Of a stretch of 64,000 nt of DNA, positions 32,302 to 44,123 are shown in pieces; the first letter of the stretch is position 1, and the number at the start of each line of letters is the position of its first letter. This DNA is from Cyclina sinensis (Eukaryota > Mollusca > Bivalvia > Venerida > Veneridae). Location of the stretch: NCBI GenBank assembly GCA_012932295.1, contig JAAONU010000002.1:33629485-33693484 (forward strand). Reading direction: 5' to 3'. The notes under the pieces are model-generated. The model was given only the letters and a program-made list of their open reading frames with translations, was not told where the DNA came from and searched no databases. A program made the translations under genes and the position numbers.

Positions 32302-35300
32302 GTTGAGGTTTAATATCATGTATTGTTGATATGTCAGAAATCCTTAGTTTAGCATCAATGAATGTTCATGGTCTGGGGGACAACCTAAAACGAAAAGACG
32401 TTTTTAATTATTTAAAATGCAAAAATTATAATATATATTTTCTTCAGGATACACATTTTACAGATAAAGAGACAAAGATAATAAGAAGTCAATGGGGATT
32501 CGAATGCTATTTCAGTAATTTCAGTAGTCAGTCTCGTGGTGTCACCATTCTGATTAATAATAATTTTGATTTTAAATTGCAGAGCATTGAAAAAGGTAAC
32601 AATGGTAATCTATTAATGGTTTACTGCAAAATAAACAACGAAATTTTTTTATTGATTTGTTTATATGGTCCGAACAGAGATGAACTAGAATTTTACTTAA
32701 ATTTAAAAGAGAAAGTTTCACAAGTAGATAGAAACTGTATTGTCACCGGGGATTTCAATTTAATTCTTGATCCGGAGAAAGATAGTTTTAATTATGTGAA
32801 CATTAATAATCCAAAGGCACGTGAAGTGGTTCTAGAAATGATAATGGAATGTGACTTAATAGATCCCTGGAGAGAACTAAACATAGAAAAACAGCATTTT
32901 ACTTGGTTTAAAAAGAATCCAGTTAAGAAGAGAGCCAGACTTGATTTCTTCCTTATTTCAAGTAATTTGTTTACAGATGTAGAAAAAGCTTCCATTTTTC
33001 CAGGCTACAGAACTGATCACTCCCTAATTGTTCTAGAAATAAAATTGGGTAAATTTAAAAGGGGAAAGTCTTATTGGAAGTTTAATAACCTTCTTCTTAA
33101 AGATACAGAATATATGAGACAGATTAAACAATTAATACTAGATATAAAGATACAGTATAGTTCAAATACACAAATGACTAATTTACCTGTAGAAGAAATA
33201 AGTAATAAAGATATAATTTTTACTATTGATGAACAGTTATTTTTTGAAACTTTAATGATGCAGATAAGAGGTATGACTATAGCTTATGCAACCCATAAGA
33301 AGAAACAAAATATTAGCAGGGAACATATTTTAATAAAAGAGATAGAGAACATACAAAATACGGAAAATTTTGATGAAAACATATTAGAGCAGAAAAATAC
33401 AGAACTATTAAGTATTCGAAGGATAAAACTAGAAGGATCGCTTATTAGATCTAGAGCAAAGTGGGTGCTGGAAAGTGAAAAGCCCTCAAAATATTTTTGT
33501 AACTTGGAAAACAGACATTTTGCTTCAAAACTTATGAACTCATTGTATTCAAAGTCAGGAATTTTATTAAATACACAAGAAGATATACTGAAAGAGACAG
33601 AAAATCATTATAAAAATTTATATTCTGCTAAAAACAACCAAGAGGTCAATCTAAATAACTTATTTAGATTTTGTACTATTAATAAATTGTCGGTTGAAGA
33701 CAGAAAAGATTTAGAAGGAAAACTTACTTATGAAGAGATGTTAAACAGTCTAAAATCAATGTCAAATAACTCTTCCCCAAGAAGTTCAGGTTTCACTGCA
33801 GCTTTCTTTAAATTTTTCTGGATTGATCTTGGAGACTTTCTTGTGAGATCTATAAATCATGGTTTTGACATTGGAGAACTTTCTATTTCCCAGAAACAAG
33901 GTATTATATCATGCATTCCTAAAGGTGACAAAGACAAACTGTACTTAAAAAAACTGGAGACCAATATCGTTGATAAATGTGTCATATAAAACTGCGTCGG
34001 CATGTATTGCAAATCGTTTAAAAAAAAGTATTATATAAAATAATAAGTGAAGATCAAACTGGCTTTCTATCTGGGCGCTTTATAGGTGAAAATATAAGAA
34101 TTATATATGACATTATGTTTTATACTGAAAAATATCATAAGTCAGGTATGTTACTTCTACTTGATTTTGCCACAGCATTTGACTCTTTGTCATGGAGTTT
34201 CATGGCTAAGGTTTTGGATTTTTTATACTTTGGAAATGACTTCAAAAACTGGATACAGGTTTTTTATAACAATATTCTGTCAAGTGTTATTATAAATGGT
34301 CATCTATCTGATTGGTTCTATGTACATCGGAGTTGTCGTCAAGGTGATCCTTTGTCTCCTTACTTGTTCATTCTCTGTGCAGAAATATTATCAATACTTA
34401 TTAAAAATGACACAGACATTTCTGGAATTAAGGTCAACAGTACTGAATTTTTAATTTCTCAATATGCTGATGATACAACATTGATGTTAGACGGCTCCAA
34501 GAAATCCCTTGTAAACACAATGAAAGTTTTAAAATTTTATGCTAAAATCTCGGGTCTTGAAATTAACGTTGACAAAACAAAGGCAGTATGGATTGGTGCT
34601 TTAAAAAATAACCAACATGCAATTTGTGAAGATTTGGGTATAAAATTTGAAAATAAATTTAAACTACTGGGAGTAGACTTTTCAACTGACCTAAATACTA
34701 TTGTTGATACTAATTATGTATCAAAAATTGAGGAAATAAAGCGTCTCTTCTCTGCTTGGTCAAAAATAATAATTTCACCTATTGGGAAAAGTATTGTAGT
34801 CAAAACATTAGCTTTATTAAAGCTGAATCACCTTATTATAGGTGTACCCAATCCAAAAGCAGAAACTGTCAAAAATCTTCAATCTTTATTTTACAAATTT
34901 CTTTGGAACGGTGCAACAGACAAAATTAAAAGAAATGTAATAACAAATAGCATTGAAAGTGGTGGAATAAGAATGATAGATCTTGAAAAATTTATGTCTG
35001 CCCTTAAAGTAACTTGGTTAAGGAGATGTAGCAATAATCCTACAAAATATGTAGAATTAGTAAACGTAATTTCTCCTTGTTTCTTATTGTTTGCAATGTA
35101 TGGTGGTGAATTTATAAACAGAAATATTAGATTACAAGACAACAATTTTTGGAAAGATGTGTGGAAAGGTTACATTTCCTTTTCGAGGTCAATGATACCA
35201 ACCTCCTGGAATGAGTTCCTTGCTCTACCAATATGGCATAACAATGATTTTAAAATTGGGGGTAAACCTTTTTGTGACAAAAGATATGTTGAGAAAGGTA

Positions 35301-36270
35301 TTCTTTTAATAAATGACCTCTTCAATAAAAACGGTAGATTCCTTACTTTTGATGAATTCCTAAATAAGTATGAGGTTCAAACCAATTTTTTACAATATAA
35401 TATTATTATTCATTCTTTACGCTCATATTTAGATTCTCTAAATATCGAACACAAAGCTGTAAATAGTGTCCAACCTATTCAGCCCTTAATTATAAGTTTC
35501 TTAAATAAAAGTAAAAAAGGCTGTAGAAATATTTATGATTCCCTATTGTCTACTAACAAATCAATACCTCCATCTAGAAGGAAATGGGATATTGATTTTA
35601 CTTTAAACAGTATAGACTGGAAATATATATACAAATTACCATTTAAATGCACTAAAGATCCTAAATTTCAATGGCTACAATATAGAATAGTGCACAGAAT
35701 ACTTGGTACTAATCACCTTTTATTTAAAATGGGAATAAAAAATAATAATAACTGCACTTTTTGTGGCAGATCTACAGAAACACTAGTTCACTTATTCTGG
35801 GATTGTGAAGTGACCCAAGATTTCTTGTACAACGTTAAAACTTGGATAAGAGGCAAGTGCAACTTACCTTCTCTAGATTGGACAAAGCAAGAGTTTATTT
35901 TGGGAAGCAGGACAATCCAAACTGCCTTATATATTATTTTACTGTCAGCTAAACATTATATTTATAAAAGTAAACTTAACTCATCTATACCTAATGTTGA
36001 AGCCTTCAAAAGACAAGTGAGCATTTTAATAAAAACTGAAAAATATAATGCACACAAAACATTGACGTTAACAAAGTTCAAGAAAATATGGGAACCTCTT
36101 CAAGCACTGTGTGTGGAAAATGCACAACCATGAGAAGATTTATGTTGTGCTATACAACTCTGGCTGTATCCCTATCTTATTACTGTTCTTTTCTTTGTGA
36201 TGACTTTTTTTTCATTACTTTACGTCTATATTTGTATTGTATCTTTATTGTATCTATATACAATGTATAG
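32302..36270 (+). mobile_element. L1/Tx1-like LINE, ORF2 nearly complete, ORF1 absent
   Basis: Contains a long ORF2 (32331-36133) with endonuclease, reverse transcriptase and zinc-knuckle domains and a short AT-rich 3' tail. No ORF1 is seen upstream, so the copy is 5'-truncated close to the ORF2 start. Outer limits are approximate because no target-site duplication was recognised. Confidence 0.85.
32331..36133 (+). pseudogene. LINE ORF2: AP endonuclease, reverse transcriptase, zinc knuckle
   Basis: Two long open segments (32331-33989 and 34115-36133) together span about 1,268 codons. The first starts MSEILSLASMNVHGLG and shows endonuclease landmarks: FLQDTHF (Asp where most families have Glu), YGPN, GDFN and TDHSLI. 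The second shows reverse transcriptase motifs A (DFATAFDSL), B (QGDPLSPYLF) and C (YADDTTLM), then a C-x2-C-x8-H-x4-C knuckle (CTFCGR..HLFWDC). The break between them comes from one extra A in each of two A runs (33947-33953 and 34020-34027), and the motifs between the runs read well in the shifted frame. Otherwise there are no stops, so the copy looks young, or the breaks may be sequencing errors. Confidence 0.9.
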
Positions 36271-37719
36271 GAAACACCCATTCAAAAGCAAACTTGAACC
36301 TTTATTCTTTATAGTTTTAAAAACTTGAAATAAGCAAAGCAGTTTGACTACGTTTTTATTTGACATGGAACAAAGAAACAACTATATTGAAGAAGAATAG
36401 AAATACTTGTCTTTCAAATTTGCTTGTGATAACAAAGATCACTTAAGTTGCTACTAAAACTGTAATAACTCCTTTTTGTCATTATGTCTTATTTTAAATA
36501 CTATCTACATTTGTTTTTTGTTGTGGTTTTTTTCCTTTCATTTGGAGATATCTTAAGATTGTTACCATTGATAGTATCACAGATTTATTGTAGTAACTTC
36601 GAGGCTTCTTTAACCATTAATTCATGAAATCTGACTTATAACTTCCCTTTGATTTTGTCTGAACTTGTTCTTTTGTTATATTCGTTTATCAGTCAAAATA
36701 TTCAGGATTCTGAAATGTTAATGGAAAAAAACTTAAAAAGCTGCTTCCAACTTATTTTGATCTGATTTCATTTGCTGTTAGTGATGTGATTTCGACCAGC
36801 TGTTTTTTTGTTGTTTTTTAATTATTACAGTTTACATTCTAATTGTAAAAATCACTAACTAGTATAGTATGTTATTGATAACTTGACAGTCATGTGACAA
36901 ACACGTTTATTTAATTATGGTTTATCAATTTTAATATTACAAAATTCTCTTGATGAGTTTTGATTTCATGAAAATTGTTTAATCCGCCGACATTTGCCAT
37001 AAAAATATGCTTGGCTATGTAAAACAGAGTATCACGTGACTGTCAACTGAACTACAATGGGTTACAATCTTGATTATCACTAGTAATACAAACAGGTGAA
37101 AAACTTACGTTCTGTATATGACAGGGAAATGACAGCAACAGAGTTTTTTCTAACAATTATATTATTTCACAATGATAAATTGTAGTGGTGTATATATATA
37201 CATGCTTTTGCTGAATAAAAATAATTAAAAAAAAATAATAATAATAGGCTAGTTGTTTCGGGTATCTTTTTGCATGCTCCTAAAATAATCAGACACGAGT
37301 GAAAAGCTCAAGAACATATTTCCGGCATTGTCAATCTAGAATAATCCAGTTCAATTCAGTTCTAATTCCAATCTATCTTAAGCTGAAACATTTTTGAACT
37401 TTTGGAGCCAGTGGCACCTAACAATAACTTTGAAGATTCAGTTTAGTGTAACCGTGCAGGAAAACGTCAAGAAAATATTAATCCACGTCGCAGTTGATTT
37501 CAGTGTTTCCACCGAGTGTTTATTTTAATGGTTTATATGTGGAAATGGTATTGTAAAAATGGCGAATCTGTACCGATCTCTCTGTGTTAGTGACCGCCAA
37601 TGTTAAAACAGTTTTAAAAATGGTAACATGCTCCAAAGGACCAGTATATATTGAACAATACTTCCTGTGTGTCTGTAGCATTATATAACTCGTTGCAGTT
37701 GCTATATTTAGTTCTTCCC
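36271..37719. other. Intergenic, AT-rich
   Basis: No reading frame, repeat or RNA recognised; ends in the GTTCTTCC copy that flanks the next element. Confidence 0.5.
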
Positions 37720-37873
37720 ACAGGAGTTTGAAATTCTATAAATAAACAAGAGATATTGTAAAAAATTATGCCCTCTATATATTATATATATATATATATG
37801 TTTTTTGTATTATATGGAGGGCATAATTTTTTACAATATCTCTTGTTTATTGATAGTATTTCAAACTCCTGTG
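37720..37873. mobile_element. Palindromic hAT-like MITE with 8-bp target duplication
   Basis: 58-base arms starting CACAGGAGTTTGAAAT and ending in the exact inverse word, with two mismatches by eye, surround a roughly 40-bp TA-rich centre. GTTCTTCC stands directly outside both ends (37712-37719 and 37874-37881). An 8-bp duplication and CA...TG termini fit the hAT superfamily. With no coding capacity it is a foldback or MITE copy, probably recent given the near-identity of its arms. Confidence 0.85.
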
Positions 37874-37881
37874 GTTCTTCC

Positions 37882-39342
37882 GTTGTAACAAGGTAAACCG
37901 TCAACATCGATCTCATAATTTCAGCTTTGCACAACATTGTGCTTTACCATTGTAATTTCCTATTTGTGTATCTAGTCAAGTCCTTTTATGCAAGAAATAG
38001 CTGTTTTGTCATACACCAGTTTTATGACCATTGTATAGCTAGATTTCTTTAAATTGCATAGCTAGATTTCTTTAAATTGCACACTTGAAATGATCAGAAA
38101 GCATAAACACCAAACAGCCACTAGCGATAGGAATAGGGTATGCAAGAAGGATAAATTTGCTGACGTAGTGACATAACTTCAGACGGTTTGACACTGTCAT
38201 ATAAAAGCCTCCCCGATTTATGTTAAAGGCACATATGTGTACCAACCGTGAGGTAATTCTGTGTATTCTTTGGTCGACTTTTTCATTTTCAGATATGTTT
38301 GTTATGAAAAAAAATACATGTATAGCAAAACATTTACTTAAGACGAGGCCGAATAACGTTAAAGTACCAACTGCTGTTTGCATTTGTGGTCACGTGACAC
38401 TTTCTATTCACCCGCAGTGGAAAAAAAATCGTTTTCTCTTTTTAACGCTAAATTTTACAAAAATAGTATACTTCAAAAACTAAAGAAATATTTCATTAAA
38501 CACCGACTTGCAACAGGTTTTCGTAGTGTCAAGTTATTTCATGGCAATGCGTTTTAAAAATCATTCTAATCATATTGTGTTACCCCTCTTTAAAAGTATC
38601 TGTGTAAATTTAACGAGCTTTTATTCGAAAAGGCTTTAGATATTACTGTACTTAAAATCCTTTGCTTTCAATCGTTTGCTAGGAGGCAAACATTTGGATC
38701 AGGTTTAAACATCCTGTTATCTGTTTTGGAAAAAAATGTAAGATCTTTGTCTAAAGTAAATCCTCGATTTTAGCTTTTAGTAGTTCTGTGATGCGTTGGT
38801 TTTCAAAACGGATATCATGTACAGTAACATTAAGTATCTCTCTTAACACATCAAACTTACATTCTTCCAAACCGTAACTGCTTCGAGCCCTTATCATTTT
38901 ATATCACCTTCTTCGCTGACACTGTCTGAAAGTTTTTTTTATAGAAAAGACGGAAAACCTGCTCTGCGTGGCCATCGAAGATAAAACTCCATGCCGCTGT
39001 CTTTAAAATTACACGCAGTAATTATCTGTGTGAACGTTTTCAGGTGAAGTTAATAGAAGCAGTGTGACCACTGGCGAATTAAAGAAAAGAAATGTTAATT
39101 TATAAACCACATATGAAGGACTATCATCAGCAAATTGGAATCTTTTTATATGAAAGAAAAAACACGTGAACGATAATATTGTCATTAACGAGTATATTTG
39201 CAAACAATTCTATCTCTCCAATTTCGGAAGTGAAAACAAATTAGAACACATATAAGTTAATACTCGTCATATTTTTCTCATAAAGATTATTCATTTACAT
39301 TAAGAATATAGTTATTTTCACTCTCCCTGTGAGCGAAACCAT
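37882..39342. other. Intergenic, no gene recognised
   Basis: Contains a short direct duplication (ATAGCTAGATTTCTTTAAAT near 38035 and 38058). Overlapping frames on both strands at 38.07-38.48 kb have no family resemblance. Confidence 0.45.
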
Positions 39343-39487
39343 TTCTGAATATTCTGGTTATTCTAAATATTCTGGTTATTCTGAATGTTCTGGTTATTCT
39401 GAATGTTCTGGTTATTCTGAATATTCTGGTTATTCTGAATATTCTGGTTATTCTGAATGTTCTAGTTATTCTAAATATTCTGGTTAT
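39343..39487 (+). repeat. 18-bp minisatellite, about eight copies
   Basis: TTCTGGTTATTCTGAATA repeats head to tail with a few substitutions (TGTT for TATT, CTAA for CTGA). Because 18 is a multiple of three, both strands stay open and give repeated SGYSEY or RITRIF peptides, which I do not call as genes. Confidence 0.9.
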
Positions 39488-39591
39488 GTTCACTTGTATA
39501 CTCTCACAGTAAATCATAATGGACGATCAAGAATTTCTGACTTCACAATTTCACATTTTTTTCTGATCTATTTTATTAATACGAACCGCTG

Positions 39592-39729
39592 AATTCATGG
39601 ATCCACAGCATGCCTGGTAACAATAGGTATTACCCACAACTCTTTTGATATATATTTGTTTGTGGTGAAAATAGAACTGCACTTCTTTGTTAAATCATGC
39701 AAATGTGAGAGGTCAGGGATCCATCAATT
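39592..39729. mobile_element. AATT-flanked small MITE, copy 1
   Basis: Begins AATTCATGGATCCACAGC and ends GGGATCCATCAATT, giving inverted ends ATGGATCC with AATT on both sides. The interior matches copy 2 at 51990-52149 in order and wording (AACAATAGGT, TTTGTTTGTGG, CATGCAAATGTGAGAGGTCA). It is 22 bp shorter because of small internal gaps. Confidence 0.75.
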
Positions 39730-40764
39730 ACTGACTAACGACTGGATTTTACTTGACCTCGATGTGCACTATTTTCTGCATACGTTCATTTTTGTTACTA
39801 GTGTGGAATGTTGTTTGGGTTTGGGTTTTTTAATAGATGAACATTGAATTAATACACCATCCATTTCATATTCCGGTCTAAAATAGCGCATGAGGTACAA
39901 CCAACTGTGCAACAAAGCGAAACGACAAAAGATGAATATGTCATTATTATAAAACTAATGAATCAAATATTAAAATTTGATTTTTATAAAACACAGAACC
40001 GTTCATTACATAGACAGACTCGACATTAAGTTGACATGTGAAGGGCACTGTTTTATTGGCAAAAATATAACTCTCCGCTGGTGTTGAAGAAGGCAAAGGT
40101 AATCATCTCAATTAGGGACCGAATAAAACTTTTCATATTTTAAACAGTCACCGGACAAATTTCAAATCTCTTGCCAAGGTTACTAATAACAAACACTTGA
40201 TTACACTTGTTCAGATGAAATCTTCTCAAAACCGTATTTGTGACTTCAATCATTGTCTGTGTTTGCTTCAAACACCATCCCTGTATTTGTACAGTCATTA
40301 GTGTTCAGACTTTGCACGTCGTATTTGTCTCATTTCTGTAGAATCCCTGTTGTCTCGTTGGCATTTGTTCAACAGTGTGACAGAATGGTAATTCCCTTGT
40401 TGTTGTTGTTGTTTTTGTCGTTCGTGATTCCTCACTATTACCCAATTATTTCATTTGAAACTACTGAAGGTCATTTTTGTGATGTTTCATAGCATTTCTC
40501 TTAGTTTTTTTTAAGTATTGTTTGCCATTGATGCTTTTACGAATTCTGCTGTTTCGATAATGTATCATTTCCTGTTATCACTATCGCTAATCGATGACGT
40601 TAAAATGTTTTACCTATCATCGACGCTCTCAACACTGATTCTGTCCGACCAATCCAATATTTGTGAAAGCAACTGTCACGAATCTATTTCCTGTTACTTA
40701 TCCGGTCCTTCATAAATCAGTGAAATAGCTCTAATACAGCAAAATGAAAATATTCAGTAGCGAT
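39730..40764. other. Intergenic downstream of the SPRY gene
   Basis: Probably holds the minus-strand 3' UTR of the SPRY gene, but no convincing polyadenylation signal was chosen. Plus-strand frames around 40.25-40.7 kb have no family match. Confidence 0.35.
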
Positions 40765-40886
40765 TCATGTAGGATGGGGACATCTTGAATGCCTTAGGTT
40801 TTTCGCCTTTGACTTTGGGACTAGATCTTCAGGACTGGACACCTTCAAAGCGCGTTTCTTCCGCAATGGTCCTTCAATATCCTTGC
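40765..40886 (-). CDS. SPRY gene exon 4: basic C-terminal tail
   Basis: Minus-strand acceptor tttgtatttaag at 40888-40887, 39 codons and a TGA stop. Phase 2 entry matches the exit of exon 3. The peptide is Lys/Arg-rich with no known domain. Confidence 0.55.
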
Positions 40887-42965
40887 CTTAAATACAAACC
40901 GTTATAATACAGACACATTGTAAAGCTCGTTAATTCTATACTGCTTAAGAGTTATGGGTTGTGTGCTTGTAATACTCGTAAATATAAAATGCCCTGCTAT
41001 TATACTGAATTTCTGGGACAGAGAGAGCAACAAAGAATGCAAATCTTTCGCAAAACAATACTGTCAATATGAAAATTATATACTACCTATGTCTTTGAAA
41101 TTGTGCAATTTTCTAAGGTGTCTGTACAAGCACAGACATTCTTATCTTAAAAATATATCTCGACATGTTTTTTTTTCTGAAAAAAAAATGCTATGCTTAT
41201 ATCACTCACCTTCTCCCCTGTAAACTATACCGATGATTGCGCCCTTTAAGGAGCCAGTGACTATCGGGTATAGAGGTTCGTCTGTCGGCATGGTACCAGA
41301 GAATGCTGTTCCAAAGAACTCTAGGTCGGAACCAAATTGCATTGTTCCATTGTCAAAGTCAACGTACATGAAAAACCAGTCCGGTAGAACCTGAAAGAAA
41401 ATTTAGGCTTCTTAAGGTACTCTAAACCATATATGCCACACAACATTACAAATGACCGAAAATATGCCAATAAAACATAGAAAACCGTTTTCCACAATAT
41501 TTTACAAGAAAAACATAAGGTTAAAGCTTTCGTTTCATATTCAGGATGTACCTAATATCACGGACCAATGGAAATGTTCAGGATTATGCTTCCTCAGAAA
41601 AATTCAAGTAAGCCACTGCTGCCATATGTTGAGGCGTGTTACCTTCCTTGGAGGAAATTTCTTCACGGCTTCATTGTTTTTCATCACCTTTCTTGAAACA
41701 AGATCGACAGCAAGCGAACCAAATCCACCGACAAGTGTTGTGACGTCATTTCCTCCCAAGACCGTCTGCTTTGTGCCAAGGCCAACACGTGCTCCTATTG
41801 CCCTTAAATGCACAGGGTATATAAACTCAATGACGTGTCTTCCACGTGAAAATCCTCTACTCCATCGAGCGCCATCTACCTTGTTCACCCCAGAACCCAC
41901 GAGCTCCACAGTGTTGTTGTTGATTGGCCTAAATCCAACAGAGAATGCTGATATTTTGTCACGAAGAAACTCGTCGCGAAATTGAACGGCCTTTGTCCAT
42001 CTAGGTTTCAATGAGTTCTCATCTGAAACTGTAGTAATGTAATCATTTCATTTGTCAGAAAATTTAAAAAAATATTTTGTACATGAAAAGATCATTTACA
42101 CACGTGTGTGTGTGTGCGTGTGTGTGTGTGTGTGGCACACTGTTCGGGGTTTAGAATGCCGTTATCCCGGTTTAGGGATTTCCAGGGGTGATAAACTTCT
42201 GTCAATTTCCACATTCCTTATTTTTGGCCGATTTACTTGTCTGGATCTGTATAAACTGAACGAAATTGCTTAACTATTTATGCAAAATACAATAATTTAA
42301 GTGGAAACTCAATTATTCTGTCATTATATGTTGGAGTTTCACGGGTATGTTGAAACATTTTTATAGATGCAGTATAGCTCAAGAAGATACCAACGAACTT
42401 TATATTTATTGACAATGTTGTTGCAACGAATCGGAACAAGTCTGACTTAATCATTCTGACCAGGTCGTCGTGTGTTGTGTTAGGACTGATATGAATATAT
42501 CCACAAAAAGCCTATTTGCTGCACAGATGACTTGGTAAAATAATGGAGTGAAAGGCATATGTTCAAATATGTTTCCTTAAGGCATGTACGTGAAAAGAAA
42601 GTGGGCATTTACCCAAAAGTGGTGCAACAAGAACAGTGTATAAGGACAAATACATGCATTCAGTTTGCCGTTTGTACTTTGTACTGACACCTTGACATCG
42701 GATAATTATTCAATTTTATAAAAATCTTATTTATATGATTTTGAAGAAAATGAAATATTCGAAATGTTAGAGTATGCCGCTTAGCTTTACGCTTCCACTG
42801 CACTATGCGACAGTCTCTTAACACCCAGAAAACTTTAAAAATATTTTCACTTTGTTTTCAAAGTTGTTAATCTGTACAGCTTTTCATCTGTACTAGTCTC
42901 TGTCTGTAGCCTACATTATTCTAAAAACAGTAATACTCACCAGCAATGTTTGCACAATTCCCCAT
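40765..42965 (-). CDS. Small B30.2/SPRY-domain protein, SPSB-like, four exons
   Basis: Four minus-strand exons (42965-42941, 42028-41643, 41390-41210, 40886-40765) with AG/GT borders and matching phases give 237 aa. The start is MGNCANIAVSDENS: Gly2 and Cys4 fit N-myristoylation plus palmitoylation (inference). Residues about 45-190 form a SPRY domain: SRGRHVIEFIYPVHLRAIGA, VGLGTK, a TTLVGG segment, then WFFMYVDFDNGTMQFGS, FFGTAFSG and PLYPIVTGS. Order and spacing are close to the SPSB family (RGxHxWxI, VGVAT, LDMDDGTLSF, LYPVVSAVWG), whose SPRY domain recruits targets to Cullin-5 ligases through a SOCS box. No SOCS box is seen; instead the last exon encodes a basic tail (LRKKRALKV, KSKAKNLRHSR). 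It may be a SPRY adaptor rather than a ligase subunit. Exon 1 and the last exon rest on splice and phase logic. Confidence 0.75.
41210..41390 (-). CDS. SPRY gene exon 3: C-terminal half of SPRY
   Basis: Acceptor ttttctttcag, donor GAAG/gtgagt. It encodes VLPDWFFMYVDFDNGTMQFG, FFGTAFSGTMPTDEPLYPI and an IIGIVYRGE end, the typical last strands of a SPRY fold. If unspliced, the donor would read straight into a TGA. Confidence 0.88.
41643..42028 (-). CDS. SPRY gene exon 2: N-terminal half of SPRY
   Basis: 386 bases, acceptor acattactacag, donor AAG/gtaaca. It encodes KPRWTKAVQF, then VNKVDGARWSRGFSRGRHVI and GARVGLGTKQTVLGGNDV, ending FPPRK. The Trp-Ser-Arg-Gly-Phe-Ser-Arg-Gly-Arg-His motif corresponds to the SPSB GYTRGLHVW strand. 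Confidence 0.88.
42101..42135 (+). repeat. (GT)n microsatellite
   Basis: GTGTGTGTGTGCGTGTGTGT-type run in intron 1 of the SPRY gene, with one C interruption. Confidence 0.9.
42941..42965 (-). CDS. SPRY gene exon 1: start codon and MGNC motif
   Basis: ATG at 42965, eight codons plus one base, donor CTG/gtgagt. Phase 1 exit matches exon 2, giving MGNCANIAV across the junction. The ATG follows tttacac and no better in-frame start was found. Confidence 0.55.
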
Positions 42966-43610
42966 GTGTAAAACTCTTCATGTTTTACCCTTTGAAATTT
43001 GAAAATCCTGAAACATTCATCAAAATTCACAAGAGTTTTCAAATATCAAAACTCACATTCTCACCAAATAAACTTCATCGTAACCTCACAATCGATATTT
43101 TGAATAAATATCCCAATGTCAACAAATCTGTTACAAACTTGAATGCAATTTGTAGAAAAGTCCTATGGTTGGAAGATTTACTATGTTATTTTAACAAGCT
43201 ATCGTTAAATGCAGCTCTGACTGCCGTTAAAATGTGAATGCTATCTTATCGACCCATCTTACTGTAACGGCCTTAACTATTAACTATAATATCACACAAA
43301 TGTATCGACTTTATATCTATTATAACAGACACCCATGAGTTAAAGATATTCTTTAAAGTACTTAAATGATTTAATAATTTTCGAGTTTTCGCTATTGAAT
43401 AAATTGAAATAAGTCCAACCAATGGAATAATTATGGTGGTAATTGATTGTCAGTCGGAAAAGTGGCAAAAATAATTGTTAGAAAATACTCAAATGTTTAT
43501 GTTTACAATCCGTGTAATTTGAGAACATGTTGAATTGTATGAACAAAAGTGTTATAAGCATTGTTTATGAGTACTTTGTCGTATAAAATAACTTGCTTAC
43601 TATGTGTCAT
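42966..43610. other. Upstream region of the SPRY gene
   Basis: AT-rich; a 95-codon plus-strand frame at 42950-43237 overlaps the SPRY start and has no family match. No clear TATA or CpG promoter was recognised. Confidence 0.35.
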
Positions 43611-43840
43611 AGGAGGGACAGAACAGGGGTTCAGTGGTAATGTACGGGACTGGTAATCCAGTGGTTAGTGGCTAGTTCGTTTCCCCGCTTCTCTACAAAA
43701 ATACTAACAAAAGTAATGGTCTGTCGGATGATTCTTTAAACCGAGGACCCATGCATCGGCGATATACACAGAGTATGTAAAAGAACCAGTGGTGTCTGTG
43801 GAATGGGATACGTTCCAATACAACCACACCATAAATTAAC
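43611..43840 (+). mobile_element. tRNA-derived SINE, type A
   Basis: Starts with a tRNA-like head (GTTCAGTGGTAATGTACGG, then GACTGGTAATCCAGTGG) with a decayed B box (AGTTCGTTTCC). GTCGGATGATTC and AAACCGAGGACCCATG follow, the same order as at 1-146. 3' limit approximate. Confidence 0.65.
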
Positions 43841-43860
43841 AAAACTCTTCTGGTGACGTA

Positions 43861-43925
43861 GAGTAGGGTAGGGTAGGTAGGCTAGGTGAGGTTAGTGTAG
43901 GTAGGAAGGTAGGTAGGCAGGTTGG
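43861..43925 (+). repeat. (GGTA)n-like microsatellite
   Basis: Impure GGTAGGTA/GGTTGG tract about 200 bp upstream of the 42-bp array. Confidence 0.85.
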
Positions 43926-44123
43926 TATGAAAGGATGGGAAGGACATTATAGGCAATATCTATACCACACAGAGAGTGGGAATACCATGCACAAAATTCA
44001 ATTGGACACTCTACCACTTCGCCATAAAAGCCACTTGATAGGAAAGAAGAGAAAAGTGTCGTATGTATTTCCATTTTTACTCTCATATCTAAAAGGGTTG
44101 TACCTGTTAGAAAAAAGACTATT

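Noticed and set aside
39287..39592. Repeat proteins with SGYSEY (plus) or RITRIF (minus) motifs
   Set aside because: Direct translation of an 18-bp minisatellite; no ATG context, splice sites or homologue.
43611..43690. A tRNA gene on the plus strand
   Set aside because: B box is decayed (AGTTCGTTTCC) and the segment continues into a SINE body shared with the window start.
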